From Aulostomus chinensis (lineage: Eukaryota; Chordata; Actinopteri; Syngnathiformes; Aulostomidae), in the NCBI GenBank assembly GCA_037954235.1, contig JBBMOA010000006.1, positions 25,925,541 to 25,989,540 on the forward strand: DNA of 64,000 nucleotides, written 5' to 3'. The notes under the pieces were generated by a model, which saw only the letters and a list, made by a program, of their open reading frames with translations, made no database searches and had not been told where the DNA came from. The first letter of the stretch is position 1, and each line of letters begins with the position of its first letter. A program made the position numbers and the translations under genes. Positions 58,821 to 64,000 of this stretch are shown piece after piece.

Positions 58821-61800
58821 GCGAATTTCAAACTTTAAGATTTTGTCTTTGATTTACCTGCACGTGTACATGTGTATCTCTAGAGTTCACGTGGGCTTGA
58901 AAAACCTCAAAAAGTTGTGTAATTTTTGTAATGGCCAGGAAAATATTTTAATAAAATAAATAAAGCCGGATCTATTTGGAAATTTGCTTCACCATTTGCA
59001 GAATATTACAATTGAAGACTGGCAGTGAAAAATCTGTTTTGGTGGATATTGATTAAACTAAATATGTATATGATTATATTTTGCAAAACCATGTGGTTTC
59101 TCACGCATTCGTCAAATCTCCACCGGTACATTCTGACATGGATTTCTCAGGTTATTTTTAATGTGCAAACGGGCTTCAGAGAATGAATATTCATAAAATA
59201 ATATGTGTCGCTGCTGTGGAATAGTCATGCAAAGTCATTGTTATAAAAACCCTGTATATAATATTGTCAGTGCTAACATATGATAATTGCTTGTAAGTTA
59301 GCCAGACCGGGACAGCTGACTTTGTCTTTCATTTCACGGAACAATCAACATGATTCATATGATGCTGATGCCATCATGTTTTGATCACTTCAGGAGAAAC
59401 ACATGCGTCTTGTCTGTCTTTTGACTAATCACACTGCTGCTTCTGATTCATAACGAAATGCACTCCAGCAATCGCATCACTGCATGTTAAGCAGGAGGGA
59501 ACAATTATTATCTCTCATCTAGTAGGAGGATTAGGGAGTTAACCCATTGTTGCATTTTATTTGATTGAAATGGCATGATTTACCCCCACTGTCCCCACTA
59601 TAACCATGATGTATACCTTATTCCAGACTGTAAATGAGGAATACACTGAGGTTAGTATTTTGGGATCAGACTGGTCATCTCCTCTATTCCCAGTATCACT
59701 CCAGCCCAGCGCCAGCGGCAGCATTGTTGGTGAAATCCTCTTAGCTCACTGTAGGCAGCAGGGCTCTGGATCTCCATAGCTCCTAGAAGAATGACACAGT
59801 GATTTACTCAGAACACAGCACCATCCCTCAAAGTCATCACTGCAGCACATCCCTCTATGTACAGCCAGCTGTGTAATGGAAAGTGACAACACATTGTCAT
59901 GCTTTTAATGTCTTTGGTTATGGGGGGGTGGCTAGGGCTCTGGATGGATAGGGCTCTTTACAAAGTTTTTTTTTGAAGGATGCGGTGTGTGTTTTAGACT
60001 GATATTTCACAGCCTTTGTCTGGCGCTGCGTGCTGAAAGGAAATAATTTAGCCATAATATTTAATATGTTACAGTCAATCGTAAACACCACAGACTTACA
60101 GTGCTCTTCGAGTTAAAGGTTACATTGAATCAAGACATTTTGAAGGCTTCATTTTGATTTGGACAGCATGTTTCCTTCAGCTGCTAGATGCTCACTACTA
60201 ATTCCGATTTTTCTCTTTACATGTTGGGTTTTAATCGCTCAATTCCCCTTATCGTATGGGAATGGGATAGACCCCTCTCCCTAACTGTCTGCTCTAACCC
60301 TCTGTCCATTGCTGAGCCTCAGATCCATTTTTAGCCTCCAGCATGGAGCTTGTTTGCTGGTAATACATCAGTAGGCATTATATCCCCAGTAAGATCACCC
60401 TCCATGGGGGGACGCATAACCTTGGCAGTGACTTTGTGGCGAGAGCTGTCAGTGCTCCTCCAACTGCCTGGCTGTGAATTTTAACATCCTTAAAGTTCAA
60501 GCTGTAATGGAAAATGCCTTTTTTCAACCCTTTTAGTTGAGACCCATGGTCACATTGTGCTCCTATTCAATAATGGCCAAAAAATTTGATTACTTTTTAT
60601 TTTCATCTCAAAATTCAATTGTCTTTTTTTTCCTTTCTGTAAAACAATATACAATTTGTGCTTACACAAGCATGTATCCATCAATTTCAACCAGTCATTC
60701 TTCTGCAGTGGCATGTATATGTCTACAAGCTAAGATATATTATTAGTTAGCTCACAAAAATGATATGTAATGTGTGTCTTCAGCTGCCCGCCACCTCAAA
60801 CCCTGTACTCTTTCCTTAAATGTCCTGGTTACAGGCCCGCGTCCTCTAATGTGCATGCATGTGCTGAAGAAAGTGCAACCCATAAGGCTCTGTTTAAGAG
60901 AGGACTGCTTCAAAAACTACACGGAGCACAAGATGGGGCTTTGTCGCTCTGCTGCTCGAGTCAGTGTACATCATCCAAGCCTCAGCGAGCATTAACACTA
61001 ACAATTTCCAGCATTGCAATCAAATTCCTCCCAGCATTATTTCCTGCCTTTCTATCCTGTTTCACTAGGAAATGCATCACAATACAGTAGAGAGACACTT
61101 TCAAAATGCCGATTCAGCTGGACTTTAACAGGCAAAGCTGTCCCAGGTGTAGGGTAACAATAGTGACGCTTGCCATGCTCATTTTGGCTCAAGAAATATA
61201 CATTTATCTGTATTGTCAGGATGCCATTTACAATCCGACCTCCTCCTGGCTTACTTCTGAATGCTGCCTCTCTTCGTGTTATTGTGAGCGATGCCGAAAA
61301 ACGCCAATCCCTCAGAGGGGTGACCTGATGATTGTGAGGTCAGATCAGGTCATGTCACTTTAACCTGAGAACACATGTCTGCAAACAAACAGCAAATCAG
61401 GTCTGATCCGTCAGTCAGTCTGTGCTGCATGCTGAATCATGATCTCAGTCTTTGATCGTGTTTTTCCTGCAAAATCTAATATGTCTGCAGAAAAATCTGA
61501 TGACTCCTTTTTTCTGTTTAATTGTAACGATTTATAGTTTGAACCTTCTTTTCTTCTTTTGTTTGACAGAGAAAAACATTGATGCCCAACAGTAATTAAA
61601 CTCAAGAGAGAGCTATGGATCATGGGATATTATTTCTCCAACCTACTACTACTGCTCTTAATTGAGCCAACTGCTCAATATGTCGACATCTAATATGCGG
61701 TCATTGAATACGTCTGTTTAATTTCAATCCCACTGTTTATGTAGCCTGTGTTCAGGGCCATAATGTGGCAGGTTTAGGATGAAATAAATGGGAAAACACA

Positions 61801-62210
61801 CATGTCCGTAACTAATCCCGGCGGCACCATCACATACCACAAGCCACAAAGCCTCTTTCCATCCCTAGTTCCCACCCACTCTGTCTCCAGCACAGTTTCC
61901 ATCCCTGGTGTCCTATCGGTGGCTGCACCCCCGTCCTCGTAGCCAATTAGTCTCCATGCTGATGCAGCAAAGCCATGACGGCCAGGCATTATGGTGGACG
62001 AAGGACTGAGTTATTTTTGTTTTCAGCAGGTTTCTTTTTGTCTCTATACACCATCCAGCCGCCGTCTTTGTCTTCTCTGGTATTGAACTTTACTATTGTC
62101 GGTGCAATTATTATCATTGAAAGCAGAAACCTGGGATGGTATTAAACAGTTGTAGATATGCTTTGATGTCTTTACTATGCTGTGAGTGTGCCAGTGTGTA
62201 TAGTATGAGC

Positions 62211-62232
62211 ATGTGTGTGTGTGCGTGTGCGT

Positions 62233-62281
<49 letters not shown>
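62211..62281. repeat. (GT)n with a (TGTGCG)n block
   Basis: A GT run that begins with four GTGTGC hexamer units (about 62219-62244), then about 18 GT units. Frames through it are artefacts. Confidence 0.9.
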
Positions 62282-62282
<1 letters not shown>

Positions 62283-62788
62283 CAGATGGCTGCCTGGCTG
62301 TGTGGTTTAGTCATTCTATTTCAGAGAATCATATTTTATCAGAGATAATACATTGGTGTATTGGCTTCTCTGTGTATTTATTCTCCACACTATTAAATCA
62401 TGAAAGTTTTTTGCTGAGCTTTCCATCAGCCTGTCACTCTTCACTCCACTTTTACCTCTTTTGTCGCCTTTTCTTGCTCTCTTTCCTTATGATTTCCAAC
62501 CCTGTGGAAAAGTTGTTGATTTTGTTAAAATCCCTTGAAGACGCAATCATCAAAGACTACTTAGACAATCAAAATGTTGTATTTTGTTATAATAGCTGTG
62601 TTTGATTGCACTACATTTTAATGACTGTAATTCTGTGGGAGTGTGTGGTGTCAGCAGAGAACAGATGGCTCAGAGAGCATATTTTAGCTACTAAATGACT
62701 TGTTTTGTACATGAAGAGCTGACGAGGCACTTGAATTCTACAATTTTTACCCTTACAGGGTCTTTAACTTCCTCTCCTCTCTTCACAG

Positions 62789-63585
62789 GCATCATCCACC
62801 AGATGAAGGGGGACTACGAGACCGCACTGAAACTCCACAAAACACACCTGGCTATTGCTCAGGAGTTGAATGACTATGCTGCTCAGGGCCGGGCCTATGG
62901 TAACATGGGTAACGCCTACAATGCCCTGGGAGCCTTTGACCAGGCTGTCCGCTACCACCGCCAGGAGCTGCAGATCTCCATGGAGGTCAATGACCGTGCT
63001 TCACAGGCGTCCACTCATGGGAATCTGGCCGTGGCTTACCAAGCCCTTGGAGCCCATGACCGTGCTTTGCAACATTACCAAAACCATCTTAATATTGCTC
63101 GTGAGCTCAGAGATGTCCAGAGCGAGGCACGGGCTCTGGGTAATCTTGGTAACTTCCACTGCTCTCGTGGAGAATTCCCTCAGGCTGTGCCATACTATGA
63201 GCAGTACCTCCGTCTGTCCCCTGACCTCCAAGACATGGAGAGTGAGGGGAAAGTTTGCCACAATCTTGGTTATGCCCACTACTGCTTGAGCAACTACCAG
63301 GATGCAGTCAAGTACTATGAACAGGACCTTGCCCTAGCCAAGGACCTTCACGACAAACTGAGTCAAGCCAAGGCATACTGTAACCTCGGTTTGGCGTTCA
63401 AGGCCCTAGGAGACTTTGCGAAGGCAGAAGAGTGTCAGAAATACCTCCTGTCACTGGCCCAGTCCCTGAACAATTCACAGGCTCGCTTCAGAGCTCTTGG
63501 GAACCTAGGAGACATATTTGTCTGTAAAAAGGATGTGGCTGGAGCCATTCAGTTTTATGAGCAGCAGTTGGCCTTAGCTCACCAG
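62789..63585 (+). CDS. ttc28: ttc28 coding exon (long TPR exon, about 6.6 repeats)
   Basis: 797 bp: two bases completing a Gly codon plus 265 codons, ending in phase 0. Acceptor TCTTCACAG|GCATC, donor CACCAG|GTATGG. Seven helix-A signatures occur at 40-residue spacing: (LG)IIHQMKGDY, YGNMGNAYNALGAF, HGNLAVAYQALGAH, LGNLGNFHCSRGEF, CHNLGYAHYCLSNY, YCNLGLAFKALGDF and LGNLGDIFVCKKDV. Helix B follows in each (YHRQELQISMEV, HYQNHLNIAREL, YYEQYLRLSPDL, YYEQDLALAKDL). This is the core of the TTC28 TPR superhelix, likely a protein-binding surface. The open frame extends upstream to an ATG at 62695, but that part is intron. Confidence 0.96.
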
Positions 63586-63705
63586 GTATGGACACATTAC
63601 AGTTTTAACACACAAACCTTTTCATTGTACTACAAAATATAGCAGAACTATTCATCATATTTATGTTCAGTGTCGTTTATTGGGTGAAATTCTGTCTGGT
63701 TTCAG
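63586..63705 (+). other. ttc28: ttc28 intron, 120 bp
   Basis: A phase-0 intron with GTATGG donor and TCTGGTTTCAG acceptor. It is the only compact intron in the window, and in-frame stops make its retention non-productive. Confidence 0.92.
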
Positions 63706-64000
63706 GTTAAGGAGCGTAGAATGGAGGCCTGTGCCTATGCTGCCCTTGGGGCCACATACAGACTTGTGCAGAAATATGACAAAGCCTTGGGCTACCACAC
63801 CCAGGAGCTAGAGGTCTACCAAGAGCTTGGCGACATTTCAGGAGAGTGCAAAGCCCACGGTCACCTGGCAGCAGTCTACATGGCCCTGGGGAAGTATGCT
63901 ATGGCCTTTAAGAGTTATGAAGAGCAGTTGGAGCTGGGGCGAAGGCTGAAGGATCCTGTAGTAGAGGCTCAGGTGTATGGAAATATGGGCATCACAAAAA
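63706..64000 (+). CDS. ttc28: ttc28 coding exon, 3' end outside window
   Basis: 295 bp visible; the exon continues past the window edge (98 codons plus one base). Acceptor GGTTTCAG|GTTAAG. The peptide continues the array without a break: VKERRMEACAYAALGATYRL, VQKYDKALGYHTQELEVYQE, GECKAHGHLAAVYMALGKY, EEQLELGRRLKDP and QVYGNMGITK. These are TPRs in the same 40-residue register and match TTC28. Further TPRs and the C-terminal region of the family protein are expected downstream. Confidence 0.95.

Larger units (their letters stand above)
50127..62788 (+). other. ttc28: ttc28 intron, 12.7 kb
   Basis: A phase-1 intron, GTACGT donor and TCTTCACAG acceptor. Contents: an antisense SINE (50183-50555), a poly-T run (51241-51256), a Harbinger-type Myb-domain relic (about 52715-52901), a (TTG)n tract, a truncated SINE tail (55677-55798), a dead Tc1 element (about 57683-58820) and a long (GT)n tract. 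I recognise no other exon. The stretches 53200-54600 and 58830-62200 show nothing I can define. Confidence 0.85.

Noticed and set aside
62695..62788. ATG at 62695 as an alternative start within ttc28
   Set aside because: An open frame only by chance; homology begins exactly after TCTTCACAG at 62788.

Overview
The window is eukaryotic and comes from a ray-finned (teleost) fish nuclear genome. It holds widely spaced exons with GT/AG splice sites, long (CA)n/(GT)n and (CT)n microsatellites, and a mobile-element mix typical of spiny-rayed fishes: Tc1/mariner, hAT, a Harbinger-like relic, and tRNA-type SINEs with a (GGAT)n tail. I cannot name the species. No prokaryotic feature is present.

The only protein-coding gene I can support is ttc28 (tetratricopeptide repeat domain 28), on the + strand. 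Both ends lie outside the window. Six coding exons are visible: 14843-14990, 23601-23873, 25586-25716, 49619-50126, 62789-63585 and 63706-64000 (cut by the window edge). They give 2,152 coding bases, about 717 residues of almost uninterrupted TPR repeats. All phases are compatible: intron phases between successive exons are 1, 1, 0, 1, 0. The first exon seen here is not the gene's first. It begins in the third TPR of the N-terminal TPR group, so the start codon lies upstream. The C-terminal half of the family protein lies downstream.

The rest (about 97%) is intron. Bases 1-14842 are upstream intron. The introns between exons are 8.6 kb, 1.7 kb, 23.9 kb, 12.7 kb and 120 bp. Within them I could define these elements: a 447-bp fold-back MITE (16303-16749); an 882-bp hAT deletion derivative that keeps an antisense BED zinc-finger exon (17656-18537, 7/8 TSD); a sense SINE with a 15-bp TSD (19318-19700); a 1,237-bp hAT-like element with a perfect 8-bp TSD (38395-39631); an antisense SINE with a perfect 14-bp TSD (50183-50555); a relic of a Harbinger-type Myb/SANT-like protein (about 52715-52901); a truncated SINE tail (55677-55798); and a dead Tc1 transposon (about 57683-58820). 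Other repeat fragments are weaker.

Nothing here looks like a new multi-gene system. The observations most worth following are: the opposed SINE copies around exons 23601-50126, whose summed length (912 nt) is an exact multiple of three; the retained BED zinc-finger exon with a splice donor in a non-autonomous hAT; a perfect 20-bp hairpin at 5773-5827; and splice acceptors whose polypyrimidine tract is a (CT)n microsatellite.
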